Source: Amycolatopsis coloradensis (GTDB lineage Bacteria > Actinomycetota > Actinomycetes > Mycobacteriales > Pseudonocardiaceae). From it: a stretch of 64,000 nucleotides of DNA. How positions within the stretch are numbered: the first letter of the stretch is position 1; each line of letters starts with the position of its first letter. Of this stretch, positions 20,042 through 29,194 are shown in pieces. The translations under genes were made by a program, and so were the position numbers. The stretch is from contig NZ_CP150484.1 of the NCBI RefSeq assembly GCF_037997115.1, forward strand, positions 2,099,369-2,163,368, written 5' to 3'. The notes beneath the pieces were generated by a model. The model was not told the DNA's origin and ran no database searches. It saw only the letters and a list, made by a program, of their open reading frames with translations.

Positions 20042-20893
20042 TTAGCGAGACCTCAAGAAGTTCGCCAGCCCTGGCAGGTCATCCGTATTCAGGTGGTCGA
20101 CCCCGGCGGCGACCAGCTCTTTCCACAACGCGTCACGGCCGGGCCCGGCGGCGTCCGGCGTGGCCCAGAAGCGCACGCGCTGACCCGCCGCGTGGGCCCG
20201 CTTGACCAGATCGTGCAGTTTCGCCCGCTCACCGGCGGGGAAAGGGCCGTCACCGGTCCAGGTGAACAGGCCGCTCCAGGAGTCCGAGACGAGCGGCGTG
20301 ACCCGCGGGTCGGAGCCGATGCCGAGGTCGTTCTCGTCCCTGATCCGGCCGTCGTAGAAGGCGAGCCGGAACCGCTGCCCGAGCATCACGTCCTTGGGAC
20401 GCCCGCCGGAGATCACCGCGGTGACGGCCCGCTTCTTCACGTGACCGAATGCGTACAGGGAGAAGAGGAAGGAGTAACGCGGGTTGTAAAGACGTTTCTC
20501 GAGTGCCGCGTAGGTGCTGTTCGCGTCCCCCTTGACGTCGATCAGCAGCTGGAACTCCGCGCGCTGCCGGTACACGCCGACGCCGTGATTGGCCAGGACG
20601 CGCTCGCGCAGCGGCTCCAGGTAGAGCGACTCCAGGGTGCGGTCCGGGCGGGTGTCCGCGAGGTCGTGCGCGACCAGGAGCTGCCCGTCGACCAGGAAGA
20701 TGTCGGCCTCGACACTGGTGAAGCCCTGGTCGAGCGCGTCGTGCAGCGGACGGGCGTGTTCGTAGTCGTTGTGGCTGTGCGCCTGCGCCAGCGGCCGGAC
20801 GCCGCGTTCGTGGGCGGACGCCGGAGCGGTCGCGAGGCTCGTGGCGGTGACCGCGGCGAGCAGTGCGGCGAGAATACGGCGGGGAGTGATCAC
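20042..20893 (-). CDS. secreted PI-PLC/glycerophosphodiester phosphodiesterase-like protein
   Basis: 283 aa. Signal peptide ILAALLAAV...APASA (cleavage near residue 27), then a TIM-barrel phosphodiesterase of the GDPD/PI-PLC superfamily: AHSHNDYEHARPLHDAL with catalytic His39/His41-type residues, SVEADIFL and VAHD metal and base motifs. It may release glycerol phosphate or inositol phosphate headgroups outside the cell; closest to the AIM6-like branch. GTG 20893 is chosen because it places a normal signal peptide at the N-terminus behind GAGG; the open frame upstream runs through repeats. Confidence 0.8.
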   Translation of the reverse strand: MITPRRILAALLAAVTATSLATAPASAHERGVRPLAQAHSHNDYEHARPLHDALDQGFTSVEADIFLVDGQLLVAHDLADTRPDRTLESLYLEPLRERVLANHGVGVYRQRAEFQLLIDVKGDANSTYAALEKRLYNPRYSFLFSLYAFGHVKKRAVTAVISGGRPKDVMLGQRFRLAFYDGRIRDENDLGIGSDPRVTPLVSDSWSGLFTWTGDGPFPAGERAKLHDLVKRAHAAGQRVRFWATPDAAGPGRDALWKELVAAGVDHLNTDDLPGLANFLRSR

Positions 20894-20943
20894 TGGCGCA
20901 TCCTCGGCTGCTTCGGCGACCGGATGGTGAACTCGAGACGGCG

Positions 20944-20960
20944 AGCAAGGGACCTTTGCT
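20944..20960 (-). repeat. 17-bp dispersed near-palindrome, copy 2 (inverted)
   Basis: AGCAAGGGACCTTTGCT on the plus strand, the exact reverse complement of the copies at 15652 and 34711. It lies about 50 bases upstream of the phosphodiesterase-like gene. Confidence 0.7.
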
Positions 20961-21009
20961 ACCACTTTCGCCGTTCACGCAGGTCAGGGGCGATGTGACC
21001 CTGGCGATC

Positions 21010-21066
21010 GTGTCGCGAAAGCCACTTTCAGGACATCGGACGTCGCGAAAGTGGCTTTCGCGACAC
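21010..21066 (-). terminator. 20-bp perfect hairpin after moaA-moaD
   Basis: GTGTCGCGAAAGCCACTTTC (21010-21029) and its exact inverted copy (21047-21066) with a 17-base loop, 40 bases after the moaD stop. Arm and loop lengths equal those of the hairpin at 31361-31417. Confidence 0.75.
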
Positions 21067-21105
21067 ACCCGGCAGGCACCTGCGCGGGCAGCGGGGCAAC
21101 GGCGG

Positions 21106-21360
21106 TCAGCCGCCGGCGAACGGGGGCAGGACGTCCAGTTCGGCGCCCTCGGTCAGCGGCCGCGTGAGATCCCGCACGGCGACACCGTCCAGCAGGTACG
21201 AGACCGCGTCGAGCAGCTTCGCCAGCTTCTCCGGGTGGAGTTCACGCAGGCGGGCGACGGCATCGGCGACCCGGGCGCCGTCCGGCAGCGTCACCTTCTC
21301 CTCGTCGAGGTCTGCGGCCGCGCGGGCCGAGGCGAAGTACCGCACCACGATGGTCACCAT
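21106..21360 (-). CDS. moaD: molybdopterin synthase sulfur carrier (small) subunit
   Basis: 84 aa, ubiquitin-like. The C-terminus is PPFAGG: the terminal Gly-Gly is adenylated and thiocarboxylated, then donates sulfur in the MoaD-MoaE synthase. Beta-grasp pattern VTIVVRYFASARA and the usual length. ATG 21360 begins 1 base after the moaA stop, so moaA-moaD are one operon. No MoeB-type sulfurylase gene is visible in the window. Confidence 0.94.
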   Translation of the reverse strand: MVTIVVRYFASARAAADLDEEKVTLPDGARVADAVARLRELHPEKLAKLLDAVSYLLDGVAVRDLTRPLTEGAELDVLPPFAGG

Positions 21361-21361
21361 G

Positions 21362-22426
21362 TCAGCCGCCGATCGCGCTCATCGGCCGGATCGGCTGCGC
21401 GAACCCGGCCTCGTTGATCTCGTGCCCGGCGAGCTTGCCCCACATGGTCGCCCGCCACGCGTCCGCCACCTCTTCTTCGCGCGCGCCCGCGCGCACGAGG
21501 GCGCGTAGGTCGGTCTCGTCGTTGCTGAACAGGCACGAGCGCACCGCGCCGTCCGCGGTCAGCCGGGTCCGCTCGCAGGCGCCGCAGAAGGGACGGGTCA
21601 CCGACGCGATCACGCCGACGTCGCCCGGTCCGCCGTCGACCAGCCAGCGTTCGGCGGGCGCCCCGCCCCGCGCGGCGGGGAACGGCGACAGTGTGAACTC
21701 CTCGCGGAGCATGCCGAGGATCTCCTCGGCGGTGATCATGTCGGCGCGGTTCCAGCCGTGCTGCGCGTCGAGCGGCATCTGCTCGATGAACCGCAGGTGA
21801 TAGCCCTCGGCGAGGCAGAACTTCAGCAGCGGCACGGCCTGGTCCTCGTTCAGCCCGCGCATCAGCACCGCGTTGACCTTCACCGGGTCCAGCCCGGCCT
21901 CCCGCGCCGCGGCCATGCCGGCGAGCACGTGCGAAAGCCGGTCGCGACGCGTGATCGTCTCGAACAGCGCGCGGTCGACGGTGTCCAGTGAGACGTTGAT
22001 CCGGTCCAGCCCCGCGTCGGCGAGCGACTTCGCGCGCTTCGCGAGCCCGATCCCGTTGGTGGTCATGGAAAGCCGCGGCCGCGGTTCGAGTGCCGCGACC
22101 CGCTCGACGATCTTCTCCAGGCCCTGGCGCAGCAGCGGTTCGCCGCCGGTGAGCCGGATGTCGGTGATCCCGAGCCGTTCGACGGCGATCCGGAGCAGGA
22201 GCACGAGCTCGTCGTCGGTCAGCACGTCCGCGCTCGGCATCCATTCGAGCCCTTCGGCGGGCATGCAGTAGGTGCAGCGCAGATTGCACTTGTCGGTGAG
22301 CGACACCCGCAGGTCGGTCGCCACGCGGCCGAAGGTGTCGATCAGAGCGGGGTTGTCCGGCCTGGGCACGCTGGGACGCCCTCGTGTACCGGGGACACGG
22401 GGAAACCCGAGATCGACTGCTGTCAT
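21362..22426 (-). CDS. moaA: GTP 3',8-cyclase, radical SAM
   Basis: 354 aa. Converts GTP to 3',8-cyclo-GTP, which MoaC turns into cPMP. The radical SAM cluster is C47-x3-C51-x2-C54 (DKCNLRCTYC); the C-terminal cluster uses Cys281, Cys284 and Cys298 (CGACERTR...RSC); the essential terminal Gly-Gly (SAIGG) is present; TGGEPLLR is the SAM GGE motif. ATG 22426 is chosen; the open frame upstream is antisense to the marR gene. Divergent from marR across 78 bases, so the two may share regulation. Confidence 0.96.
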   Translation of the reverse strand: MTAVDLGFPRVPGTRGRPSVPRPDNPALIDTFGRVATDLRVSLTDKCNLRCTYCMPAEGLEWMPSADVLTDDELVLLLRIAVERLGITDIRLTGGEPLLRQGLEKIVERVAALEPRPRLSMTTNGIGLAKRAKSLADAGLDRINVSLDTVDRALFETITRRDRLSHVLAGMAAAREAGLDPVKVNAVLMRGLNEDQAVPLLKFCLAEGYHLRFIEQMPLDAQHGWNRADMITAEEILGMLREEFTLSPFPAARGGAPAERWLVDGGPGDVGVIASVTRPFCGACERTRLTADGAVRSCLFSNDETDLRALVRAGAREEEVADAWRATMWGKLAGHEINEAGFAQPIRPMSAIGG

Positions 22427-22504
22427 TGACACCAGACTAACCCCGAAGCGACCGAAAACCGACTGTCTAGAATTCCGCAGGCACCGAATCGGAAGGGTTT
22501 CCGG

Positions 22505-22978
22505 ATGGCGAAATATCCGCTCTCGGCGGAGGAATTGGCCCGGTTCGCCCATCTCGGCAGGGAGAGCAGCACGCTGACCGTTCTCCGGCACGCCAGGATC
22601 GCCGAGCGGATGGGCCTGTCGGCCACCGATCACAAGGTGCTCGAACTGGCGGGCCAGGCGCCGGGACCGTTGACGGCGGGCAGGATCGCCGAACTGACCG
22701 GACTGTCGACGGGTGCTGTGACCGGCGTCATGGACAGGCTCGAGAAGGCCGGTCTCACTCGCCGTGTCCGCGATACCGCCGACCGCCGGAAGGTCCTGAT
22801 CGAGGTCGTCCCCGGCGCCATGGAACGGCACGCGCCGCTCTTCGAATCCGCGTACACGAACATGAAGACGGTGCTCGAACAGTTCTCTCCCGAGGAACGG
22901 AAAGTGCTGGAGCGATTCCAGAGCGCGGTGCTCGACGGCCTCCGCGACGAACTCCCCGGCGATTCTTCGCGTCCATAG
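22505..22978 (+). CDS. MarR-family transcriptional regulator
   Basis: 157 aa, winged helix. DNA-binding part: LTAGRIAELTGLSTGAVTGVMDRLEKAGLTRRVRDTADRR-type helix-turn-helix and wing with the DxRR motif (about residues 55-95). Helical dimerisation ends flank it. ATG 22505 follows GGAAGGG. It lies divergent to moaA and 33 bases before the HTH-Mop regulator, so it may control one or both. Ligand unknown. Confidence 0.88.
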   Translation: MAKYPLSAEELARFAHLGRESSTLTVLRHARIAERMGLSATDHKVLELAGQAPGPLTAGRIAELTGLSTGAVTGVMDRLEKAGLTRRVRDTADRRKVLIEVVPGAMERHAPLFESAYTNMKTVLEQFSPEERKVLERFQSAVLDGLRDELPGDSSRP

Positions 22979-23011
22979 CTTTTCCGCATCTGCGGAAGTA
23001 ACCTTCCGGAC

Positions 23012-23416
23012 ATGCCGCAATTCCGGTTGTCCGAGGCCGCTCGTCTACTCGGCGTCAGCGACGACACCGTCCGCCGGTGGGTACGTGCCGGCCAGTTGAC
23101 CGCGTTCGGCGACTCGGCGGGCCGCAAGGTCGTCGACGGCGCCGAGCTCGCCGCGTTCGCCAAAGCGCAGGCAGAACAGCCTGAGGACCCTTCGAGCGTC
23201 GGCCGCTCCGCGCGGAACCGGTTCGTCGGGCTCGTCACCGAGGTGATCACGGACAAGGTGATGGCACAGGTCGAGCTGCAGTGCGGCCCGCATCGCGTGG
23301 TCTCCCTGATGAGCGCCGAGGCCGTCCGCGAACTCGGACTGCGGCCGGGGGTGCTCGCGGTCGCGGTCGTCAAGGCGACCACCGTCGTGGTCGAAACCCC
23401 GGAAGGAAGCCGATGA
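23012..23416 (+). CDS. molybdate-responsive regulator: MerR/excisionase-like HTH fused to Mop (TOBE) domain
   Basis: 134 aa. Residues 1-55 form a MerR/excisionase-type HTH (LSEAARLLGVSDDTVRRWVRAGQL); residues 66-130 form a molybdopterin-binding Mop/TOBE domain (ARNRFVGLVTEVITDKVMAQVEL), which binds molybdate or tungstate as oligomers. It is likely an intracellular molybdate sensor controlling modABC. Its stop overlaps the modA start (ATGA), so it is the first gene of the mod operon. It is a different architecture from E. coli ModE. Confidence 0.88.
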   Translation: MPQFRLSEAARLLGVSDDTVRRWVRAGQLTAFGDSAGRKVVDGAELAAFAKAQAEQPEDPSSVGRSARNRFVGLVTEVITDKVMAQVELQCGPHRVVSLMSAEAVRELGLRPGVLAVAVVKATTVVVETPEGSR

Positions 23417-24168
23417 GGAAGCTCGCGCCCGTCCTGCTCGCGCTGGCGCTGGCCGCGACGGCCTGTGGTTCGGAGGCGGCGCCTCAAGAAGGAGGAAGGA
23501 CGCTGACCGTCTTCGCCGCGGCGTCGCTGACCGAGTCGTTCGGGACGCTGGGCAAGCGGTTCGAGGCGCAGAACTCCGGGGTGACCGTGAAATTCAGCTT
23601 CGAGGGCTCCTCGGCGCTGGTCCAGAAGCTGACCCAGGGCGCGAAGGCGGACGTGTTCGCCTCGGCCGATCAGGCCAATATGGACAAGGCCGCCAAGGGT
23701 GAGGTGCTCGACGGGCAGCCGTCGGTGTTCGCCACCAACCGGCTCGCCATCGCGGTCGGCAAGGGCAACCCCCTGGGCATCAAGGGGCTGGCCGATCTCG
23801 CGCAGGACGGGCTGACCGTCGTCGTCTGCGCGCCGCAGGTGCCGTGCGGGTCGGCGGCGAAGAAGGTCCAGCAGTCGTCCGGGGTCACGCTCAAGCCCGC
23901 GAGCGAGGAACAGGACGTCAAGTCTGTGCTCGCGAAGGTGCAGTCGGGTGACGCCGACGCGGGACTCGTCTACGTCACCGACGCGACCTCCGCGGCCGCG
24001 AAGGTGGACAAGGTGGACTTCCCGGAGGCGGCGGGCGCGATCAACGACTACCCGATCGCGGTGGTGAAGGACGCTCCGCAGGCTCGGCTCGCCGGGCTGT
24101 TCAGGGACTTCGTCCTCGGCGCGGAGGGCAAGAACGAACTCGCGAAGGCCGGTTTTGGTGCGCCCTGA
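23413..24168 (+). CDS. modA: molybdate-binding lipoprotein
   Basis: 251 aa. Lipoprotein signal with ATAC, Cys18. Periplasmic-type molybdate receptor: [35 protein letters not shown], and GLVYVTDA near the hinge carry the oxyanion-binding Ser/Asp/Tyr residues. ATG 23413 overlaps the upstream stop. Between its stop and modB is a 62-base inverted repeat, which could leave modA more abundant than the transporter. Confidence 0.93.
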   Translation: MRKLAPVLLALALAATACGSEAAPQEGGRTLTVFAAASLTESFGTLGKRFEAQNSGVTVKFSFEGSSALVQKLTQGAKADVFASADQANMDKAAKGEVLDGQPSVFATNRLAIAVGKGNPLGIKGLADLAQDGLTVVVCAPQVPCGSAAKKVQQSSGVTLKPASEEQDVKSVLAKVQSGDADAGLVYVTDATSAAAKVDKVDFPEAAGAINDYPIAVVKDAPQARLAGLFRDFVLGAEGKNELAKAGFGAP

Positions 24169-24172
24169 CCCC

Positions 24173-24234
24173 GCATTTCGTCCTCTGGACGCGGTAGATG
24201 CACGCGCAAGTACCGCATTCAGAGGACGAAATGC
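24173..24234. repeat. CCTCTG-type hairpin repeat between modA and modB
   Basis: Left arm 24173-24196, right arm 24211-24234; the core GCATTTCGTCCTCTG pairs perfectly with CAGAGGACGAAATGC. 22 of 24 positions pair around a 14-base loop. It begins 4 bases after the modA stop and ends 10 bases before the chosen modB start. Same family as 41669-41730 and the split copy at 10934/11443. Confidence 0.85.
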
Positions 24235-24244
24235 GGGGGCCGGG

Positions 24245-25021
24245 GTGCCGTGGGTGTTGTGGCCGCCGGCGATCTGCGCGCTGGCGCTGGTGGTACTGCC
24301 GGTCGTCGGCCTTCTGGTGCGTTCGGACCTGACCCGCTTCCCGAGCCTCATCACCTCGACGTCGTCGCTGAACGCGCTCAAGCTCTCGCTGATCACCGCC
24401 GGACTGTCCACTGTGGCCTGTGTGCTGCTCGGGGTCCCGCTCGCCGTGGTGCTCGCGCGCTCGGGGGCGCGCGGTGTCCGCGTGCTGCGCGCGGTGGTGC
24501 TGCTGCCGCTGGTGCTGCCGCCGGTGGTCGGCGGCCTGGCGTTGTTGTACCTGTTGGGCCGCAAGGGTTTCCTCGGGATCCTGGTGACCACCCTGACCGG
24601 TGAGCAGGTGCCGTTCACCACGGCGGCCGTGGTCATCGCGCAGACGTTCGTCGCGATGCCGTTCCTGGTGGTCAGCCTCGAAGGAGCTCTCCGGGGCGCC
24701 GGCGACCGGTACGAAAGGGTCGCATCCACACTGGGCGCCAAACCGTGGACGGTGTTCCGCCGGGTCACGCTGCCGCTGCTGCTGCCCGCGCTCGGTTCGG
24801 GCATCGTGCTGAGCTTCGCGCGGGCGCTGGGCGAGTTCGGCGCGACGATCACCTTCGCCGGCAGCCTGGAAGGGGTGACCCGGACCCTGCCGCTGGAGGT
24901 CTACACCCAGGCCGAGGTCGACGTCGACAGCGCGGTGGCGCTCGCGTTGCTGCTCATCCTGGTCGCCGTCGCGGTGATCGCGCTCGCCCGGCCGCGCGCG
25001 CTCGAAGGAGTCCGGTCGTGA
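24245..25021 (+). CDS. modB: molybdate ABC transporter permease
   Basis: 258 aa, about six membrane helices. Contains the permease EAA loop ([24 protein letters not shown]) and the ModB signature [19 protein letters not shown] 24245 is chosen with GGGGG 6 bases upstream; an in-frame extension to 24155 would merely translate the hairpin repeat and overlap modA. The stop overlaps modC by 4 bases. Confidence 0.92.
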   Translation: MPWVLWPPAICALALVVLPVVGLLVRSDLTRFPSLITSTSSLNALKLSLITAGLSTVACVLLGVPLAVVLARSGARGVRVLRAVVLLPLVLPPVVGGLALLYLLGRKGFLGILVTTLTGEQVPFTTAAVVIAQTFVAMPFLVVSLEGALRGAGDRYERVASTLGAKPWTVFRRVTLPLLLPALGSGIVLSFARALGEFGATITFAGSLEGVTRTLPLEVYTQAEVDVDSAVALALLLILVAVAVIALARPRALEGVRS

Positions 25022-26082
25022 CCCTTTCGGCCGAGCTCGCCCTCCGGCGCGGCGAGTTCACCTTGGACGTCGGCTTCGAAGTCCCTGATGGCGGAGTGCT
25101 CGCGCTGCTCGGCCCGAACGGGTCGGGGAAGTCCAGTGTGCTCGGTTGCCTCGCCGGTCTGCTCCGGCCCGGCCGGGCACGGATCACCCTCGACGGCCGC
25201 GACCTGGCGGGCCTGCCGCCGCACGCGCGCGGCATCGGCCTGCTCTCCCAGGACGCGCTGCTCTTCCCGCATCTGTCCGCTTTGGACAACGTCGCCTTCG
25301 CGCCGCGCTCGACCGGTGCCGGCCGCGCCGAGGCGAAGAAGCGTGCGCGGGAGTGGCTGACCGAAGTGGACGCTCTCGAACTGGCCGCACGGCGGCCCGC
25401 GCAGCTCTCCGGCGGGCAGGCGCAGCGGGTCGCGATCGCGCGGGCGCTGGCCGCCGAGCCGGGACTCCTGCTGCTCGACGAGCCCTTCGCCGCGCTGGAC
25501 GTCGACGCGGCGCCCGCCATCCGGGGGCTGCTCCGGCGGGTCCTGCGTTCCGGGCCGCCGACCGTGCTGGTCACCCACGACCCCCTCGACGCGCTGGCGC
25601 TGGCCGATCACGTCGCCGTCCTCGACGGCGGCCGGATCGTCGAACGCGGCGAGACCCGCAAGGTCCTCTCCGCGCCGCGCACGGCGTTCACCGCGCGGAT
25701 CGCCGGGCTGAACCTGGTGCCCGGCATCGCCGCCGAGGGCGGTTTGCGCACGTCAGGCGGGCAGTTGGCCGGAATTCCGGCCGAGGACGTCGTCGAGGGC
25801 GAAGCGGCCGTCGCCGTCTTCGCGCCCAGTGCCGTGGCGGTGTACCCGCGGGACGGCGAGCACCGGGGCAGCCCGCGCAACACCGTCGAGGGAATCGTCG
25901 ACGCGCTCGAACCCCACGGACCGGTGATCCGTGTCCGGGCCCGCGGCGACGACTGGGCGGCGGGTCTCGCCGCGGACCTCACCCCGGCCGCGGTCGCCGA
26001 GCTGGCGCTCGAACCCGGCACACCGGTCAATCTTTCGGTCAAGGCGGCGTCCGTGGCTGTTCACGCCGTCTCGGATCATTAG
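25018..26082 (+). CDS. modC: molybdate ABC transporter ATP-binding protein
   Basis: 354 aa. Walker A GPNGSGKS (residues 32-39), signature LSGGQ (130-134), Walker B LLLLDEP with Asp154/Glu155, switch His in VTHD. C-terminal Mop/TOBE domain from about residue 285 ([14 protein letters not shown]), which binds molybdate and may inhibit uptake. GTG 25018 follows GAAGGAG by 7 bases and overlaps modB. Ends the mod operon. Confidence 0.94.
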   Translation: MTLSAELALRRGEFTLDVGFEVPDGGVLALLGPNGSGKSSVLGCLAGLLRPGRARITLDGRDLAGLPPHARGIGLLSQDALLFPHLSALDNVAFAPRSTGAGRAEAKKRAREWLTEVDALELAARRPAQLSGGQAQRVAIARALAAEPGLLLLDEPFAALDVDAAPAIRGLLRRVLRSGPPTVLVTHDPLDALALADHVAVLDGGRIVERGETRKVLSAPRTAFTARIAGLNLVPGIAAEGGLRTSGGQLAGIPAEDVVEGEAAVAVFAPSAVAVYPRDGEHRGSPRNTVEGIVDALEPHGPVIRVRARGDDWAAGLAADLTPAAVAELALEPGTPVNLSVKAASVAVHAVSDH

Positions 26083-26092
26083 GGTGGGCGGT

Positions 26093-26887
26093 ATGAACGA
26101 GCGCCGTTGGACATACCTCAGCGACATGGATGGCGTGCTGGTCCAGGAGGAGCACCTCGTACCCGGCGCGGACGAGTTCCTCAAGGAGCTGCGCGCCAAC
26201 GACATCGGCTTCCTGGTGCTGACCAACAACTCGATCTACACCCCGCGCGACCTGCGGGCGAGGCTCGAGCGGACCGGTCTCGACATCCCCGAGGAGGCCA
26301 TCTGGACCTCCGCGCTGGCGACCGCGAAGTTCCTCGCGTCGCAGCGGCCGAACGGCTCGGCGTTCGTGATCGGCGAAGCCGGGCTCACCACGGCCCTGCA
26401 CGAGGTCGGCTACGTGCTGACCGAACGCGACCCGGACTACGTGGTACTCGGTGAGACCCGCACGTACAGCTTCAGCGCGATAACCCGCGCGATCAGGCTC
26501 ATCGAGGGCGGCGCCAAGTTCATCGCGACCAACCCGGACGCCACCGGCCCGAGCATGGAGGGCTCGATGCCCGCCACCGGCTCGGTCGCGGCGCTGATCG
26601 AGAAGGCGACCGGCCGCTCGCCGTACTACGTGGGCAAGCCGAACCCGCTGATGATGCGCTCCGCGCTGCGGCGGCTCGGCGCGCATTCGGAGTCGACGCT
26701 GATGATCGGCGACCGGATGGACACCGACGTCCACTCGGGAATCGAGGCCGGATTGCAGACGATCCTGGTGCTCACCGGCATCTCCACGCGGGAGAGCGCC
26801 GAGCACTACCCGTACCGGCCGACCAAGATCATCGACTCCATCGCCGATCTGGTCGGGCGCACCGGCGACCCCTTCGGCGAAGGCTGA
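26093..26887 (+). CDS. HAD-superfamily hydrolase, NagD-like (subfamily IIA)
   Basis: 264 aa cytoplasmic phosphatase. HAD motif I SDMDGVL (nucleophile Asp11, acid Asp13), motif II LTNNS, motif III Lys in [10 protein letters not shown], motif IV GDRMDTD. C2-type cap between motifs II and III, as in NagD/PNPase-type enzymes, which dephosphorylate nucleotides or sugar phosphates. ATG 26093 is 10 bases after modC, with GGGTGGG upstream, so it may be read through from mod. Substrate unknown. Confidence 0.87.
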   Translation: MNERRWTYLSDMDGVLVQEEHLVPGADEFLKELRANDIGFLVLTNNSIYTPRDLRARLERTGLDIPEEAIWTSALATAKFLASQRPNGSAFVIGEAGLTTALHEVGYVLTERDPDYVVLGETRTYSFSAITRAIRLIEGGAKFIATNPDATGPSMEGSMPATGSVAALIEKATGRSPYYVGKPNPLMMRSALRRLGAHSESTLMIGDRMDTDVHSGIEAGLQTILVLTGISTRESAEHYPYRPTKIIDSIADLVGRTGDPFGEG

Positions 26888-27008
26888 GTCCGTGGTGAAC
26901 CCGCGTGCGAGAGCGACGTCTGCAGGGCGCGGCGCCGTCACTTCTCACTTCTCCACAGGGGTGGGAGCGAAGGTCCCCCAACCTCGGTGTGGAGAGGCGA
27001 GCGACCGC

Positions 27009-27023
27009 GCCCCGTAGCGGGGC
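27009..27023 (+). terminator. short GC hairpin after the NagD-like gene
   Basis: GCCCCG-TAG-CGGGGC, in the 219-base gap 26888-27106; followed by a CTTCGGCC stem and GTTT. Weak candidate terminator. Confidence 0.4.
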
Positions 27024-27106
27024 CTTCGGCCGGTTTCGCGGGCCGTCATCAGCTCCGCCAACAGGCTGAGCGACACAGCCGCATGCGGAGGGCTTATCGT
27101 CAGACG

Positions 27107-27922
27107 ATGCACGACGATCAGCCCGCGTCCTCGACCTACGTGGTCGGTGACGTGCACGGACACCGGGACGAGCTGGCCGAAGCGCTCCGGGAGAAGGGGC
27201 TGATCGACTCCGACGACGACTGGTCCGGTGGGGAGACGACCCTCTGGTTCCTCGGTGACTTCGTCGACCGGGGGCCCGACGGCGTCGGCGTCATCGACCT
27301 GGTGATGCGGCTGGAACGGCAGGCCGCGACGGCGGGCGGCCACTGCGGGACGCTGCTGGGCAACCACGAGATCCTGCTGCTCGGGATGTACCACTTCGGC
27401 GACACCGAGGTGCCGTCCGACTTCGGTCCGCGCAGCTTCGCCCGCAGCTGGGAGATCAACGGCGGGCTGCTCGAAGACCAGGACAGGCTCACCCCGCAAC
27501 ATATCGAATGGCTGACCTCCCGTCCGATGCTGACGCTGGCCGCGGACCATCTGCTGATGCATTCGGACACGCTCGAGTACCTCGACTGGGGCGAGGACAT
27601 CGACGGCATCAACGCGCGCGGCCGCGAAATCCTCGAAGGCAGCGACATCCAGGCCTGGTGGGACGTCTGGCGGCGGATGACCACGCGCTACGCCTTCCGC
27701 GGCCCGGACGGCGCGGACGTCGCGCAGCAGGTCATGGACCGGCTCGGCGGCGAGCGGATCGTGCACGGGCACAGCGTCATCGCCGACCAGCTCGGGATCC
27801 ACCCCGCGCAGATCGAGGGACCGTACCTCTACGCGGGCGGGAAGGCGCTGGGGATCGACGGCGGGTTGTTCGTCGGCGGCCCGTGCCTCATCGTGCCGCT
27901 GCCCTGGGAACCCGAGGACTGA
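27107..27922 (+). CDS. calcineurin-type metallophosphoesterase
   Basis: 271 aa. Metallophosphatase motifs in order: GDVHGH (from residue 14), GDFVDRGP, GNHE, and a late VHGHS, all binding two metal ions. Resembles Ser/Thr protein phosphatase or ApaH-like enzymes; the substrate (phosphoprotein, dinucleotide or other) is not predictable. ATG 27107 is chosen; an upstream extension of 40 codons has no family similarity. It converges with yccF, 3 bases apart. Confidence 0.87.
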   Translation: MHDDQPASSTYVVGDVHGHRDELAEALREKGLIDSDDDWSGGETTLWFLGDFVDRGPDGVGVIDLVMRLERQAATAGGHCGTLLGNHEILLLGMYHFGDTEVPSDFGPRSFARSWEINGGLLEDQDRLTPQHIEWLTSRPMLTLAADHLLMHSDTLEYLDWGEDIDGINARGREILEGSDIQAWWDVWRRMTTRYAFRGPDGADVAQQVMDRLGGERIVHGHSVIADQLGIHPAQIEGPYLYAGGKALGIDGGLFVGGPCLIVPLPWEPED

Positions 27923-27925
27923 TCG

Positions 27926-28300
27926 TCAGGGAAGCTCCACGATCTCCTTGCCCAGCGGCATCAGCGAGACCGGGATCATCTTGAAGTTCGCCACGCCGAG
28001 CGGGATCCCGACGATCGTGACGCAGAGCGCCACCCCGGTCAGCACGTGCCCGATCGCGAGCCAAAGCCCGGCGAAGAGGAACCAGATGACGTTGCCGATC
28101 GTCGACGCGGCCCCGGCGTCGCGCCGGTCCACCACGGTGCGGCCGAACGGCCAGAGCGCGTAGGCCGCGATCCGGAACGACGCCAGCCCGAACGGGATGG
28201 TGACGATCAGGATGCAGCAGATGACGCCGGCGACGACGTAGCCGAGCGCCATCCACAGGCCGCACAGCACGAGCCAGATGACGTTCAGGATCAGGCGCAT
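27926..28300 (-). CDS. YccF-domain membrane protein
   Basis: 124 aa with two repeated YccF units, each with an N-V-I-W-L/F start and hydrophobic segments (NVIWLVLCGLWMALG and NVIWFLFAGLWLAIG), giving about four membrane helices. Function unknown. ATG 28300 overlaps the PhzF stop by one base (TGATG), so the two form an operon. Confidence 0.87.
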   Translation of the reverse strand: MRLILNVIWLVLCGLWMALGYVVAGVICCILIVTIPFGLASFRIAAYALWPFGRTVVDRRDAGAASTIGNVIWFLFAGLWLAIGHVLTGVALCVTIVGIPLGVANFKMIPVSLMPLGKEIVELP

Positions 28301-29061
28301 CAGACGTGCAACTCCCCGCTGGCCACGGTGACCGCCTGCCCCGAAAGCAAAACGCGGTCGCCTTCGAGGTTCATCCGCACGATGCCGCCGCGGGCCGAGG
28401 CCTGTTCGCCGACGAGCTTGTCCCGGCCGAGGCGAGCGGACCAGTACGGCGCGAGGACACAGTGCGCGGAGCCGGTGACCGGGTCTTCGTCGATGCCGAC
28501 GCCCGGCGCGAAGAACCGGGTGACGAAGTCGATCCCCTCCACATCACCCGGCGCGGTGACCATCAGCCGTCCGTTCCAGTGCGCGCGCAGCGCGGCGAGG
28601 TCCGGGGCGAGCGAGCGCACCACGGACGCGTCGTCCACCACCGCGAACAGGTTGTGCTTACTGCGCCCGACGTACTCGAAGGAGACGCCCGGCAGGATCG
28701 ACGACAGATCGTCGTCCGACTCGCGGGGCGGGTCCGACGGGAAGTCCATCGACACCCAGCCGTCTTCGGCGCGGCAGCGCAACTCGCCGCTTTTCGTCGT
28801 GAAGGTCTGTTCGCCGCCGAGGACGTGCGTGGTCGCCAGCGTCGCGTGCCCGCACAGGTCGACTTCGGTCTCCGGCGTGAACCAGCGAAGCGACTTCGGG
28901 CCTTCGCCACCGACCTCGACGAAGGCCGTCTCGGCGTGCCTCAACTCGGCGGCGACGGACTGCATCCAGCCCGCGTCACCCGGCGAGTCCAGCAGCACGA
29001 CGCCGGCGGAGTTACCGGCGAAGGCCTCGGAGGTGAAGGCGTCGACGATGTAGAGGCGCAT
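28300..29061 (-). CDS. PhzF-family isomerase/epimerase-like protein
   Basis: 253 aa, diaminopimelate-epimerase fold. N-terminal [17 protein letters not shown] and the catalytic Glu44 (RHAETAFV) are typical; DLCGHATLA and [17 protein letters not shown] mark the two halves. True PhzF acts in phenazine synthesis, but most homologues have unknown substrates and there are no phenazine genes here. ATG 29061 gives the family N-terminus; upstream codons overlap the acyl-CoA ligase promoter. Confidence 0.88.
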   Translation of the reverse strand: MRLYIVDAFTSEAFAGNSAGVVLLDSPGDAGWMQSVAAELRHAETAFVEVGGEGPKSLRWFTPETEVDLCGHATLATTHVLGGEQTFTTKSGELRCRAEDGWVSMDFPSDPPRESDDDLSSILPGVSFEYVGRSKHNLFAVVDDASVVRSLAPDLAALRAHWNGRLMVTAPGDVEGIDFVTRFFAPGVGIDEDPVTGSAHCVLAPYWSARLGRDKLVGEQASARGGIVRMNLEGDRVLLSGQAVTVASGELHV

Positions 29062-29194
29062 GTCTCCGACGATATCGGCCACGGCCGGACCCGGCCTCCG
29101 GGTTTCCCCTGAGGTGGTCTCCACTTGCAGGTGGCCGCCGTCACGCCGCGTTCCTAGACTCGACGCGTCGATGCCGCCGAACGCAGGAGTCTCC

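Noticed and set aside
24155..24244. N-terminal extension of ModB
   Set aside because: It translates the hairpin repeat, overlaps modA and has no ribosome site.
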